64,000 nucleotides of DNA from positions 62,001 through 126,000 of the forward strand of contig JAGZUF010000004.1 of assembly GCA_018380115.1 (NCBI GenBank). The letters run 5' to 3'. Position numbers and translations under genes: made by a program. This DNA comes from Oscillospiraceae bacterium. GTDB lineage: Bacteria; Bacillota; Clostridia; Oscillospirales; Ruminococcaceae. Below are positions 24,209 through 33,385 of the stretch, piece after piece; position 1 is the stretch's first letter; each line of letters starts with the position of its first letter. The notes beneath the pieces were generated by a model. That model was not told the origin of the DNA. It did not search any database and saw only the letters and a list, made by a program, of their open reading frames with translations.

Positions 24209-24928
24209 TTAGGCCTGCATGGTAATGGTGCAGGTGTATCGGTCTGCGTTGATAACGCTTTTGCTGCGATAAACGGCCTGCCCGTTCTCATCATAGCTTA
24301 TGTCGCGCTGAAGCAAAAGGGCCGTACCTTCGCCCATGCCCAGCAGTGAGCTTTCTTCTTTGGTGGCACAGCTGATGCTGATTGTCTTGACGCCTTTCAC
24401 CACCTTGATGCCGTTTTCCGCCAGCATCTTGTGCAGCGAGCCGGTCAAATCTTCCCCCAGCAAATAGGCGAAAGAACGCTGCAGGCGCACCTCCTCTACC
24501 ATCACCGGGACATTGTCGCAGAAGCGCAGCCGCCTCAGGCTGATGACAGAATCGCCCTCTTTGACCCCCAGCAGCTTGATGTCGGCAGGGCGCGCCTCAT
24601 TCAGCCCAGCAAATAGCAGCCTGCTGGTGGCCTTCTGGCCATTAGCCTCACAGGTTTGGGTAAAGCCCATCATCACGTTCATGCTGCGCACCAGCTTTTT
24701 TCCGGTGACGAACGCGCCTACGCCCTGGCGCTTGCTCAGGATGTCCTCCTCCACCAGCAGTTCCAGCGCCTTGCGCACCGTGATACGGCTGACGCCGAAC
24801 TCCCGGCTCAGCTCCATTTCCGTCATGAGCTGTTCGTTCTGGCGCAACTCACCTGAGGCAATCTGCGCTTTGATCTCATTTGCCATCTGCTGATACAAAG
24901 GTATTTGGGCATCGCGTTTCAGTGTCAT
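24209..24928 (-). CDS. GntR-family regulator with UTRA domain (FrlR/HutC type)
   Basis: 239 residues. N-terminal winged HTH (PLYQQMANEIKAQIASGEL, FGVSRITVRKALELLVEEDIL, residues about 10-70), then the UTRA effector domain from about residue 85 (MMGFTQTCEANGQKATSRLL, VEEVRLQRSFAYLL, YRSKSVINADRYTCTI). UTRA domains bind small metabolites, often phosphorylated sugars or amino acids. The gene lies between the dipeptidase and the deglycase genes and has its own promoter without an obvious operator. It is the natural candidate for binding the shared sites at 24133, 32151 and 32424. Confidence 0.92.
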   Translation of the reverse strand: MTLKRDAQIPLYQQMANEIKAQIASGELRQNEQLMTEMELSREFGVSRITVRKALELLVEEDILSKRQGVGAFVTGKKLVRSMNVMMGFTQTCEANGQKATSRLLFAGLNEARPADIKLLGVKEGDSVISLRRLRFCDNVPVMVEEVRLQRSFAYLLGEDLTGSLHKMLAENGIKVVKGVKTISISCATKEESSLLGMGEGTALLLQRDISYDENGQAVYRSKSVINADRYTCTITMQA

Positions 24929-24991
24929 TGGTCCTCTCTCCCGGTCTTGTTTTATTCACCGCGCGGGCCGTCCAGCGGTCATGCTGCTTCT

Positions 24992-25020
24992 ATCATACAG
25001 CTTGTTATACGAATAGTCAA
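24992..25020 (-). promoter_or_regulatory. Promoter of the GntR/UTRA gene
   Basis: Minus strand TTGACT (25020-25015), 17-base spacer, TATGAT (24997-24992). No copy of the ACATCTTAATA core is seen here. Confidence 0.7.
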
Positions 25021-25087
25021 AACAAAAGCGGTGCCGGTGCCCTTGCGCCGATGAGGTGCCTTTTCTGCACGGCCGGGCGGCCCGGTC

Positions 25088-26533
25088 TCACACGCCCTGC
25101 GCCGGGGCTGCGTGCAGGATGTCGTCCAGTTCGATGATACCCAGCGCATAGATGCGCACAGCATCCATCAGGCAGCCGATGTGCTGGCTCTCATCCGGCT
25201 GGTGGGCATCGCCGTGCCCCGGGCCGTAAGGCATCATGGATGGTTCTTTCGCATTGCCTGGGCCAAAGGCCACCGAATTGGGCACCTTACTGGCATAGGT
25301 GCCCCCCGCCAGCACATAGGGCTTTTTGTGTTCGCCCGTCACTGCGTTAAACACTTCCGTCAGGCGCTGCGCCACCGGGTGGTCGCCCGGGATGTAGTGA
25401 GAGTCCGTTGCTTCGTGCACCTCAAAACGCCAGCCGGCCGCTTCCACACTGGAGGCGATTAGGGGCAGCACTCTGGCCTTTTTATCGGTGACGCTGTAGC
25501 GGGAATCCAGCGTTACGCGCAGGGCGCCGCCCTGTGTGCGCACCACGCCGGGAATCAGCGTCGTTTTACCCGACGCCTCGTCCTCATACTGGATTCCGAA
25601 TCCCTCGCCGTAATAGGTGCCAAAGGCCATTTTGATATATTCCACGGCCCTGGCCTCGCGCCCCTCCAAAAGCCCGGCATCAGCCAGGAAGGCCGCCAGA
25701 CGGTGTATGGCATTCACTGCTTTGAACGGTTCGGAAGCATGGGCGGACACCCCCTGCGCTTCCACCACAAGGTCTGCTCCGTCCTCCCGCACGGCGATGC
25801 CTTCAAACGATGCAGCCGCAGCGCGCACGGTCTGGGCCTGCGCTGCGCGGCCGGGCAGCACGGCGGCACAGGCATCAGGTATGATATTCGGCGCCTGGCC
25901 ACCCTCCATGCGAAGCTTTTCCGTGTTTATCTCCATCACAACATCACCGCACACACGCCCTTTTTCGCCATGCGCTACCGGGAAATAGCAGTCGGTGACC
26001 ACCGAAAAATCCGGCAGGGGGCAGTTTTTCACTACATACACCATGTCAGACATCCCGCACTCCTCATCACTGCCCATCAGGATGCGCAGCGATGAACGAA
26101 GCGGCACGCCCAGCGCGCGCACACAATTCACCGCCATCAGCGCAGCGGCAAAGCCGGCCTTGTTGTCGCGGGAGCCCCGCCCCACCACAAACCCGTCCCT
26201 CTCAATTCCCGTGAAGGGGTCAGAGCTCCATCCGTCACTGACGGGCACCACATCCAAATGGGCAATAAACCCGATTTCTTTATCACCGCTGCCGCACCGG
26301 GCGCTGGCTGCATAGTTGTCATAGCACTCTGTCTGCATGCCGTAGCGGCGGCACACCTCCATGCCCTTTTCCAGCGCCCTTGCGCAATTCTCTCCAAAGG
26401 GCATGCCGGGCAGGGCAGGGCCTTTCACACTGGGCACAGCAATCATTTCAATCAGGATATCCACCAGTTCCTGGCGGTGTTCCCGCACATATTTCTCAAT
26501 TTCCGCCGCATATTTTTCAGAAGCTTGCGTCAT
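25088..26533 (-). CDS. Sapep-type dipeptidase (PepV-like, M20 family)
   Basis: 481 residues. M20 metal-site motifs in order: FIAHLDVVP (His and Asp), GRGSRDNKAG (bridging Asp), GSDEECGMSD (catalytic Glu pair), TDCYFPVAHGEKG (Asp) and GHGDAHQPDE (final His). Length and the lid domain between the catalytic halves match PepV/Sapep enzymes, which cleave dipeptides and some N-acetylated or beta-alanyl peptides in the cytoplasm. The ATG at 26533 has GGGAGG seven bases upstream. It lies 62 bases after oppF and is likely co-transcribed, completing an import-and-hydrolyse pathway for short peptides. Confidence 0.9.
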   Translation of the reverse strand: MTQASEKYAAEIEKYVREHRQELVDILIEMIAVPSVKGPALPGMPFGENCARALEKGMEVCRRYGMQTECYDNYAASARCGSGDKEIGFIAHLDVVPVSDGWSSDPFTGIERDGFVVGRGSRDNKAGFAAALMAVNCVRALGVPLRSSLRILMGSDEECGMSDMVYVVKNCPLPDFSVVTDCYFPVAHGEKGRVCGDVVMEINTEKLRMEGGQAPNIIPDACAAVLPGRAAQAQTVRAAAASFEGIAVREDGADLVVEAQGVSAHASEPFKAVNAIHRLAAFLADAGLLEGREARAVEYIKMAFGTYYGEGFGIQYEDEASGKTTLIPGVVRTQGGALRVTLDSRYSVTDKKARVLPLIASSVEAAGWRFEVHEATDSHYIPGDHPVAQRLTEVFNAVTGEHKKPYVLAGGTYASKVPNSVAFGPGNAKEPSMMPYGPGHGDAHQPDESQHIGCLMDAVRIYALGIIELDDILHAAPAQGV

Positions 26534-26595
26534 CTCAAAACCTCCCGTTCCTGTTCCGGCGGGGGGCATGTCCCCCTGCCGCATAAGCGCGCCCT

Positions 26596-27609
26596 TCACC
26601 GCCCGGCATCTGCCACAAGCGGAAAATGGCAGCATACATAATGGCCCGGCAGAGCCTCCTTTAATTCCGGCTCCCTTTCCTGGCAGACAGCCTGCGCATA
26701 TTTGCAGCGGGCGCAGAACCGGCAGCCCTTGGGCAGATGCAAGGGACTGGGAAGGTCGCCCTCCAGAATGGGTTTGTCCTCTGTGTCGCGCTTTGTGGGG
26801 TCCTCCACAGGTATGGCAGACAGCAGTCCTTCCGTATAGGGGTGCAGGGTGTGGGCAAACAGATCCTGCTCGGGTGCCAGTTCCATAATCTTGCCAAGGT
26901 ACATCACCGCGATGCGGTCGCTGATATACTGCACCGTCGGCAGGCCATGTGCTATAAAGATATAGGTGAGGCCCAGTTCTTCCTGCAGGTCTTTCAGCAA
27001 GTTGAGTATCTGTGCCTGAATAGATACGTCCAGCGCGGACACCGGCTCGTCGCAGATGACAAGCTTCGGCTTCAGTGCCAGGGCCCGGGCAATGCCGATG
27101 CGCTGGCGCTGTCCGCCCGAAAACTCATGCGGGTAGCGCGTCTGGTAGCTCTTGTCCAAGCCCACCAGCTCCATCATATATTCCACATTTTTTCGTATTT
27201 CCCTGCCGCTCATTTTCGTCTGGATATGATAGGGCTCGGCAATGATGTCGAACACCTTCTTCCTGGGGTTCAAAGAAGAGAACGGATCCTGAAACACCAT
27301 CTGCATCTCGCGGCGCAGGGGCTTGAACTCTCTGGCGCTCATGGCCGTGATGTCATGCCCATCGAACACAATGCGGCCGCCCGTCTCTTTCAGCAGGCGG
27401 ATGATGAGGTTTCCTATGGTGGATTTTCCGCAGCCGGATTCCCCCACGATGCCCAGTGTCTCGCCCTGGCGCAGCTGAAAGCTGACGCCATCTACTGCAT
27501 GGACGTACTGCCTGTTCTTTTTCAAAAAGCCCCCGCCCGCAGGAAAGGCCATTTTCAGGTCTTTCACTTCCAGCAGATATTTTTCCTGTGCCGCCTGCGT
27601 TTCACACAT
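26596..27609 (-). CDS. oppF: Oligopeptide ABC transporter, second ATPase (OppF)
   Basis: 337 residues. Walker A GESGCGKSTIGN near residue 55, Q-loop VFQDPFSSLNPRK, signature FSGGQRQRIG, Walker B LVICDEPVSALD, H-loop FIAHG (His followed by Gly instead of Asp). The C-terminal oligopeptide-transport extension carries four Cys (CRFCARCKYAQAVC), a known Fe-S-binding feature of Opp/Dpp ATPases. The start overlaps the oppD stop by 8 bases. It powers import together with OppD. Confidence 0.95.
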   Translation of the reverse strand: MCETQAAQEKYLLEVKDLKMAFPAGGGFLKKNRQYVHAVDGVSFQLRQGETLGIVGESGCGKSTIGNLIIRLLKETGGRIVFDGHDITAMSAREFKPLRREMQMVFQDPFSSLNPRKKVFDIIAEPYHIQTKMSGREIRKNVEYMMELVGLDKSYQTRYPHEFSGGQRQRIGIARALALKPKLVICDEPVSALDVSIQAQILNLLKDLQEELGLTYIFIAHGLPTVQYISDRIAVMYLGKIMELAPEQDLFAHTLHPYTEGLLSAIPVEDPTKRDTEDKPILEGDLPSPLHLPKGCRFCARCKYAQAVCQEREPELKEALPGHYVCCHFPLVADAGR

Positions 27610-28600
27610 GGGCCTCGCCCCCTTTCTGTTCACAGCCGCCCGCATACAGCAGGCAGCGCACATTGCGCCCCTCATATTCCACCAGCGGGGGCACAGCCTC
27701 GCGGCAAGCCTTGGTAGCGTACGGGCAGCGCGGGTGGAACCGGCATCCGGCCACCATCTGCGACAGCGGCGGCACCGTGCCCGGTATGGTGGGCAGGCGT
27801 CTGCGCTTGTCACCCAGCCGGATGGTGCTGTTGATCAGCCCCTCCGTATACGGGTGCAGGGGTTTTCGAAACAAATCATATACACTTGCCTGCTCTACAA
27901 TTTCGCCCGCATACATCACGGCCACACGGTCTGCCATCTCTGCCACCACGCTCAAATCGTGCGTAATGAGAATAACTGCTGTGCCAAGCTCGCGGCGAAG
28001 GTCTTTCATCAATTTCAATATCTGCTTTTGTATGGTCACATCCAGAGCCGTAGTGGGCTCGTCGGCAATCAGCAGCTTGGGCCTGCACGAAAGCGCCATA
28101 GCAATCATCACGCGCTGGCGCATGCCGCCGCTGAGCGCCGCCGGGTAACGGCCGTATACGCTCTCCGGGTCCGGAATTCCCACAAAGCGCAGCATATCTA
28201 TGCTCATCTGCTTTGCCTGCGCGCGGCCCGCCTTTTGGTGCAGGCGAAACACTTCATCCATCTGGTTGCCCACTGTAAACAACGGGTTCAGCGAAGTAAG
28301 CGGCTCTTGAAATATCATGGACATCTTGTTGCCGCGCAACTCGCGCAGCTTGTCCTCCTTCATGCGGCTGATGTCCTGCCCGTCCAGTAGAATGGCGCCG
28401 GCACTGACGACGCCGGGTTTTTCCACAAGGCCCATGATGGAAAGACTGGTGAGGCTTTTGCCGCAGCCGCTCTCGCCCACAATGCAAAACACCTCGCCCT
28501 CCATCACTTCGAGCGACACGCCCTGAACGGCAGTTTGCATTCCTTCCATGGTTTTGAACTTTACGCTGAGGTCATCCACTTTCAACAATGCTTTTTTCAT
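27602..28600 (-). CDS. oppD: Oligopeptide ABC transporter, first ATPase (OppD)
   Basis: 332 residues. Walker A GESGCGKSLTSLS (Ser replaces the usual Thr/Ser pair but the Lys is kept), Q-loop IFQEPLTSLNPLF, signature LSGGMRQRVMIA, Walker B LLIADEPTTALD, H-loop LITHDLSVV. The oligopeptide C-terminal domain has CRFHPRCPYATKAC. It pairs with OppF. The start is 12 bases from the oppC stop. Confidence 0.95.
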   Translation of the reverse strand: MKKALLKVDDLSVKFKTMEGMQTAVQGVSLEVMEGEVFCIVGESGCGKSLTSLSIMGLVEKPGVVSAGAILLDGQDISRMKEDKLRELRGNKMSMIFQEPLTSLNPLFTVGNQMDEVFRLHQKAGRAQAKQMSIDMLRFVGIPDPESVYGRYPAALSGGMRQRVMIAMALSCRPKLLIADEPTTALDVTIQKQILKLMKDLRRELGTAVILITHDLSVVAEMADRVAVMYAGEIVEQASVYDLFRKPLHPYTEGLINSTIRLGDKRRRLPTIPGTVPPLSQMVAGCRFHPRCPYATKACREAVPPLVEYEGRNVRCLLYAGGCEQKGGEAHV

Positions 28601-28612
28601 GTGACCACCCCT

Positions 28613-29476
28613 TTACAAGCCCTTGTTGTGGGGGTCCAGCACGTCCCGCAGCCAGTTGCCCAGGAACGTGATGCCCAGAATGGCGACCGTGATCATGATG
28701 CCGGGGAATGTGGCCACCCACCAGTGTGTGGCCAGCAGCACACGCCCATCGCTGAGCATGCCGCCCCACGAGATAAGCGGCGCCTGAATGCCCACGCCCA
28801 GAAAGCTGAGCGAGGCTTCTGTAATGATGCTGCCCGCCACGCTCATTGTGGACACTACAATAAAGGACGGCCACACATTCGGCAGAATATGATGAAAAAT
28901 AATATGCCATGAGGACGCGCCCAGCGTCTTGGAAGCGCGCACAAATTCTTTTTCCTTCAGCCGCAGCACTTCCGAACGGATAAGGCGGGCGTACTGCACC
29001 CACGAAATAGCGGCAATCACCATCACCAGCGTGGCGATGCCGGAGCTTTTGAACACCATCAGCGTCACCAGGGCCAGCAAAATGCCTGGAATGGCGTAAA
29101 AGGCATCGGCCACGCGCATGATGATATGGTCGGCCGCACCGCCGTAATAACCGGACACAAGCCCCAGCACCATGCCCACGGCCCCGCTCATCAGCGTGGC
29201 CAGAATGCCCACTACCAGCGAGATCTGCGAGCCGTACAGCATGCGGGAAAGAATGTCGCGGCCCAAATTGTCCGTTCCCAGAATGTGGTTCCAATCACCG
29301 CCGTCCATCCACGCAGGCGGCTTCGTCATGTTCATCAGGTCCATGGCATTGGGGTCGTGCGGGGCCAGCTGGGCGGCAAACACCGCACACAGGCAGATAA
29401 GTATCACAATGATCATACCTGCCGTACCCGTGCTGCTGCGGAACAGCAGCTTAAAAAATCGCTTGGTTTTTTTCAT
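28613..29476 (-). CDS. oppC: Oligopeptide ABC transporter permease (OppC)
   Basis: 287 residues, six membrane helices. N-terminal OppC segment (FRSSTGTAGMIIVILI), periplasmic loop with HILGTDNLGRDILSRMLYG, and the EAA loop EFVRASKTLGASSWHIIFHHILPN. The ATG at 29476 is preferred to a GTG two codons upstream because of Shine-Dalgarno spacing. It forms the membrane channel with OppB. Confidence 0.95.
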   Translation of the reverse strand: MKKTKRFFKLLFRSSTGTAGMIIVILICLCAVFAAQLAPHDPNAMDLMNMTKPPAWMDGGDWNHILGTDNLGRDILSRMLYGSQISLVVGILATLMSGAVGMVLGLVSGYYGGAADHIIMRVADAFYAIPGILLALVTLMVFKSSGIATLVMVIAAISWVQYARLIRSEVLRLKEKEFVRASKTLGASSWHIIFHHILPNVWPSFIVVSTMSVAGSIITEASLSFLGVGIQAPLISWGGMLSDGRVLLATHWWVATFPGIMITVAILGITFLGNWLRDVLDPHNKGL

Positions 29477-29492
29477 GCCCACTGCGCCCCCT

Positions 29493-30410
29493 TTACTGGT
29501 ATTTGATGGTTGGATCTATCAGGCAATAGGCGATGTCTGAAATAAGGTTTGCCAGAATAGTGATAAACGCTACCGCCATCACGCCCGCCTGCACCACCGT
29601 CATATCCAGGTTCGCCACGCCGCGGTAAATGAGCATGCCCAGGCCCGGCCATGCAAAAATGGTCTCTGTAATCAGCGCGCCGCCAATCAGAGTGGGAAGC
29701 TGCATGGCGATAATGGTGATGACCGGCACCAGTGTATTTTTGAAGGCATGCTTGAAGATAACCGTTGCTCCGCTCAGGCCCTTGCTGCGGGCCGTGCGGA
29801 TATAATCCTGCTGCATCACTTCTATCATGTTGGAGCGCACAAGCGGAATGATTTTGGACGCCGTGAGCACCGTGAGCGTGGCTGCAGGCAGCACCAGATT
29901 TTTCCACGAGCCGGAACCGGATACCGGCAGCACATTCAAGTTCACCGCGAATACCAGAATGAGCATGATGGCAACCCAGAACCCCGGCATTGCCTGGCCC
30001 AGCGCCGCAAAGCCGTTCACCAGCAAATCAAATGGTGTGTTGCGGAAATGCGCCGCAGCAACGCCAAGCACAATGCCCACCAGCACCGATGCCACCAGTG
30101 ACACGCCCGCCAGCTGCAGCGAATACGGCATGCGCTCCAGCACAAGGCTCAGGGCGTCCTGATTATATTGATACGAGGTGCCAAAATCGCCCCGCAGCAA
30201 ATTGCCTATGTAAATAAAGAACTGCTCGTAGAAGGGCTTATCCAGCCCTAGAGCTTCTCTGAGAGCAGCTTTTGCCTGCTCGCCCGCCTCGGGCGGCAGC
30301 ATCAGGGCAACAGGGTCACCCGCCACATATACCAGGCAAAAGATGATCAGCGTCAGAATCAAAAGCACAGGAATGATCTGCACGATCCGTTTCAGCAAAT
30401 ATCTACCCAT
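29493..30410 (-). CDS. oppB: Oligopeptide ABC transporter permease (OppB)
   Basis: 305 residues with six membrane helices. Typical features are the N-terminus YLLKRIVQIIPVLLIL, the GLDKPFYEQFFIYIGNLLRGDFGTSY loop (in parts) and the EAA loop YIRTARSKGLSGATVIFKHAFKN. It follows oppA after an 83-base gap that contains a hairpin. Confidence 0.95.
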   Translation of the reverse strand: MGRYLLKRIVQIIPVLLILTLIIFCLVYVAGDPVALMLPPEAGEQAKAALREALGLDKPFYEQFFIYIGNLLRGDFGTSYQYNQDALSLVLERMPYSLQLAGVSLVASVLVGIVLGVAAAHFRNTPFDLLVNGFAALGQAMPGFWVAIMLILVFAVNLNVLPVSGSGSWKNLVLPAATLTVLTASKIIPLVRSNMIEVMQQDYIRTARSKGLSGATVIFKHAFKNTLVPVITIIAMQLPTLIGGALITETIFAWPGLGMLIYRGVANLDMTVVQAGVMAVAFITILANLISDIAYCLIDPTIKYQ

Positions 30411-30431
30411 GGAAGAATCTCCTTTTATTCA

Positions 30432-30475
30432 AAAAGAAGGCGCACCGGCACTGGCCCGATGCGCCTCCTTTTGCG
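30432..30475 (-). terminator. Partial terminator between oppA and oppB
   Basis: Minus-strand hairpin with stem AGGCGCA/TGCGCCT and a GC-rich loop, followed by TCTTTTT. Such hairpins after the binding-protein gene commonly let only part of the transcription continue, so the binding protein is made in excess. Confidence 0.65.
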
Positions 30476-30493
30476 GTTGCGTTGCAGACACCG

Positions 30494-32068
30494 TTATTTC
30501 AGCGTAATGCGGTCCACATAGAACATTTCGTCAATGCGGGGCGTGAAATTGATATCAGAACTGATACCATAAGGCACTTTCAAATGGATGAACGGGGCCT
30601 GTACGCATTCGTCCACGAAAATCATCTGCTGCATTTCAATCAGCTGTTCACGGCGGCTGTCCGGATCCATATTGTTCAGCGCTTCCAGATACAGCTCGTC
30701 ATATTCACTAGAGCTGTAGCAGCTGATAGGCGTGCAGTTTTCCGTGCGGTATTCGTTCATTCCGTACGAAGCATCGAAGAAATCGTCGCCGTAGGCAATC
30801 AGTGCCATGCCGTTGAATTCACCGGCATTAAATTTGTTGATATAAGCGCTCCATTCCAGCACGTTTACCTTCACATTCAGGCCCACCTGCTGCAGCATGC
30901 CTGCCACCACATTGCCCACATCGGCATCCATCAGATAACGGCCGGTGGGCACCAGCAGCTCGATTTCTTCCCCATTGTAGCCAGAGGACGCCACCAGTTC
31001 CTTTGCCTTTTCCGGGTCATATTTGTTTATGCCGTACAGGCTTTCGTCCTGGCCGAACACACCCGGGGCAATGCGGGTATAGCAGGGGGTGCCCGCGCCC
31101 TTCAGCACGGTGTCAATAATTGTCTGGGCATCCAGCGCATAGGCCACCGCCTCGCGCACCTGCTTGTTCTGCGTGGGGGTGCTGTCCCACTTCATTATCA
31201 CATTGTAAATACGTGTGCCGTTGCCAAGCACCATCTCGGTGTTCTCGCCTTCATCGATGCGCTCCCACTCGTTGGTAGGCACGTTCACAATGATGTCCAC
31301 ATTGCCGGTAAGCAGCTCCGCCACGCGGGTGGACGCCTCAGGAATGGCGCGGAAGCGCACTTCATCCCAGTACGGCGTACCGCCGAAGTAATCGTCATAG
31401 CGCTCCAGCACCACAACGTCGTCCTTCACCCATTCCTTGAACTTGTAGGGGCCGCAGCCAATTGGGTTTTCCAGATAATAGTCAAGGCCGTTTTCTTCAA
31501 TATACTTAGAGGGCATCATCTGACTGCCGTTTTTTGAAAGAAGCGACAGCATAGTGGGGTACGGGCCGTCTGTGATGATGCGCACCGTATAGTCATCCAC
31601 AACCTGCACTTCTTTGATAACAGAGAAGATATGGTTTTCTGCCAGAGACTCATCCGTGGCTACGCGCTCCAGCGTCCACTTCACATCTGCCGCCGTAAAC
31701 GGGTCGCCGTTATGCCATGTGACATCGTCGCGCAGCTTGAACTCCCATGTAGAGTCATCGATCGTTTCGTAACTCTCGGCCAGCACACACACCCAAGAGT
31801 TATCCTCATCGGCACGCTCCACCAGGCCATGGCTGAAATTGCCCAGCACCGCGCCAGTAACGCCGTTATTGTGATTCTGCATGTCGAAGGTGGTGATATC
31901 GCCGCCCTGGGCAATCGTCAGCACCTTGCGGCCATCATCCTGCGCCGGCGCCGAAGCAGTGGCAGAGGCACTGCCGGGCGCCTGCGAAGAGCTTGGGGCG
32001 CTGCATCCTGCCAGCGACATCGCCAGCATTGCCGCAGCCAGCACAGCGGCTGCAAATTTTCTTTTCAT
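30494..32068 (-). CDS. oppA: Oligopeptide-binding lipoprotein (SBP family 5, OppA/DppA type)
   Basis: 524 residues. Lipoprotein signal ending in MSLAGC (lipobox, Cys about residue 22), a Ser/Ala-rich linker, then the SBP_bac_5 fold: GDITTFDMQNHN, WEFKLRDDVTWHNGDPFTAADVKWTLER, GCGPYKFKEWVKDD, LYGINKYDPEKAKELV. This is the peptide-binding component anchored outside the membrane. The ATG at 32068 lies ten bases after AAGGAGG. It is the first gene of the leftward operon and is preceded by the shared operator at 32151. Confidence 0.95.
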   Translation of the reverse strand: MKRKFAAAVLAAAMLAMSLAGCSAPSSSQAPGSASATASAPAQDDGRKVLTIAQGGDITTFDMQNHNNGVTGAVLGNFSHGLVERADEDNSWVCVLAESYETIDDSTWEFKLRDDVTWHNGDPFTAADVKWTLERVATDESLAENHIFSVIKEVQVVDDYTVRIITDGPYPTMLSLLSKNGSQMMPSKYIEENGLDYYLENPIGCGPYKFKEWVKDDVVVLERYDDYFGGTPYWDEVRFRAIPEASTRVAELLTGNVDIIVNVPTNEWERIDEGENTEMVLGNGTRIYNVIMKWDSTPTQNKQVREAVAYALDAQTIIDTVLKGAGTPCYTRIAPGVFGQDESLYGINKYDPEKAKELVASSGYNGEEIELLVPTGRYLMDADVGNVVAGMLQQVGLNVKVNVLEWSAYINKFNAGEFNGMALIAYGDDFFDASYGMNEYRTENCTPISCYSSSEYDELYLEALNNMDPDSRREQLIEMQQMIFVDECVQAPFIHLKVPYGISSDINFTPRIDEMFYVDRITLK

Positions 32069-32134
32069 CGGTCATCTTCCTCCTTATCTTATCGGGGCAC
32101 TTCCCCGAATAATTGACATTCGGCATTTTTCTTT

Positions 32135-32170
32135 TAATCTTTTATCAGTATAAGACATCTTGATAACAAC
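32135..32170 (-). promoter_or_regulatory. Leftward opp promoter with GntR-type operator
   Basis: Plus-strand TAAGACATCTTGATAACAAC (32151-32170) matches 32425-32444 in 19 of 20 positions. On the minus strand TTGTTA (32168-32163), a 17-base spacer and GATAAA form a fair promoter that lies across the operator. Repression by the GntR/UTRA protein is the likely use. Confidence 0.65.
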
Positions 32171-32390
32171 TTTTGTTTTTTGTATCATACAATACAATTT
32201 TATGTATGTCAACAATTATTTTTTGTTCTCTTTGCACTTTGTGCCTTTCAGGCGGAATTTCAAGAAAAACTGTGATTTTGCATGATTTTTGCCAAAAAAT
32301 TTTTACAGTGCCGCTTTTGCATAAAAATTTATCTTTTCTCTTTTCTTTTCATTTCTTTTGGAATACAACTGCTGAAAAATAAATTTTATA

Positions 32391-32444
32391 TTGACAATCC
32401 TCCTCTTCCCCGCTATCTTATATTTAAGACATCTTAATAACAAC
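32391..32444 (+). promoter_or_regulatory. Rightward promoter with palindromic GntR-type operator
   Basis: TTGACA (32391-32396), 17-base spacer, TATCTT (32414-32419). Just downstream, at the expected start of transcription, TTAAGACATCTTAA (32424-32437) is a palindrome with 6-base arms, extended by TAACAAC. It shares ACATCTTAATA with the deglycase promoter. The rest of the 32069-32524 gap is AT-rich and otherwise empty. Confidence 0.75.
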
Positions 32445-32524
32445 ATTTTGTAATTTACCTGCGAATACAGCTTTCCCTTTCGTTCAATATCTTAGAGAAG
32501 TTTTAAGAAGTAAGAGGTGTACCC

Positions 32525-33385
32525 ATGGTTATTGACGTACATGTGCATCCCGCATTTTACGGCCCCATTTGCGAGGACCCTCAGCGTGTGGACACGCGTA
32601 AAAAAGTGATGGGATATGACCTGATGAGCCCTTTTCCCCTAGAGCTTGTGGAAAAGCAGATGGCCTTTGCCGGGGTAGATAAGCTGGTGCTTTTGGGTGA
32701 AGACTGTGCCGCAGAGGGCGGCGCGGTGCTTTCTAACGAGGAGGTAAGCAGGCTCGTCTCACTGGACCCCAGCCGTTTTATTGGCTTTGCCACAGTAGAC
32801 CCCAGCCGCCCTGATGCTTTGGAGCTTCTTCGCCACGCATTCGGCACGCTGAAGCTGCGCGGCCTGAAGCTGCATCCGTCCAAGCAGCAGTTCTACCCCA
32901 ACGACCCAAAGCTGTTCCCCATTTATGAGCTGTGCCTTTCTTACAATGTGCCCATCACATTCCACTGCGGCATGTCCTGGCAGCCGAACACCTATCTGAA
33001 ATACGCCCACCCCTATCTGTTTGAAGACATTGCCGTGCGCTACCCGGAACTGCGCATCAATCTGGCGCACTTCGGCTTTCCCTGGGTTTTGGAGACGGCG
33101 GCCCTCATCCTGAAATATCCCAATGTCTACGCCGATACCTCGTGCTGTTATATGGATTGCCCCGAGCAGTTCTTCGAGCAGCTGTTCTTCAAGCTAATGG
33201 GCCCGCTTTGGGTAGAGCATAACCTGGCCGACAAGATAATGTTCGGCTCCAACAATCCCCGCTTCCGCCCGGCGCGCATCAAGCGCGGGCTGGAATACCA
33301 GCCCTTCTCGCCGGAGACTCTGGCCAAAATTTTGGGCGGAAACGCCGTAAAATTCCTCGGTTTGGAGGTTAAGAGCAATGGTTGA
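32525..33385 (+). CDS. Amidohydrolase-superfamily protein (Amidohydro_2)
   Basis: 286 residues, a TIM barrel of the PF04909 type. Metal-site segments: DVHVHP at residue 4 (HxH), GLKLHPSKQQ, ITFHCGMSW (first barrel His) and INLAHFGFP (second His). The last catalytic segment reads MFGSNNPRF, where relatives usually have GSDxP, so the Asp that normally activates water is Asn. Family members hydrolyse amides or decarboxylate small acids. It heads the rightward operon and overlaps the YjbQ gene by 8 bases. Substrate unknown. Confidence 0.85.
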   Translation: MVIDVHVHPAFYGPICEDPQRVDTRKKVMGYDLMSPFPLELVEKQMAFAGVDKLVLLGEDCAAEGGAVLSNEEVSRLVSLDPSRFIGFATVDPSRPDALELLRHAFGTLKLRGLKLHPSKQQFYPNDPKLFPIYELCLSYNVPITFHCGMSWQPNTYLKYAHPYLFEDIAVRYPELRINLAHFGFPWVLETAALILKYPNVYADTSCCYMDCPEQFFEQLFFKLMGPLWVEHNLADKIMFGSNNPRFRPARIKRGLEYQPFSPETLAKILGGNAVKFLGLEVKSNG

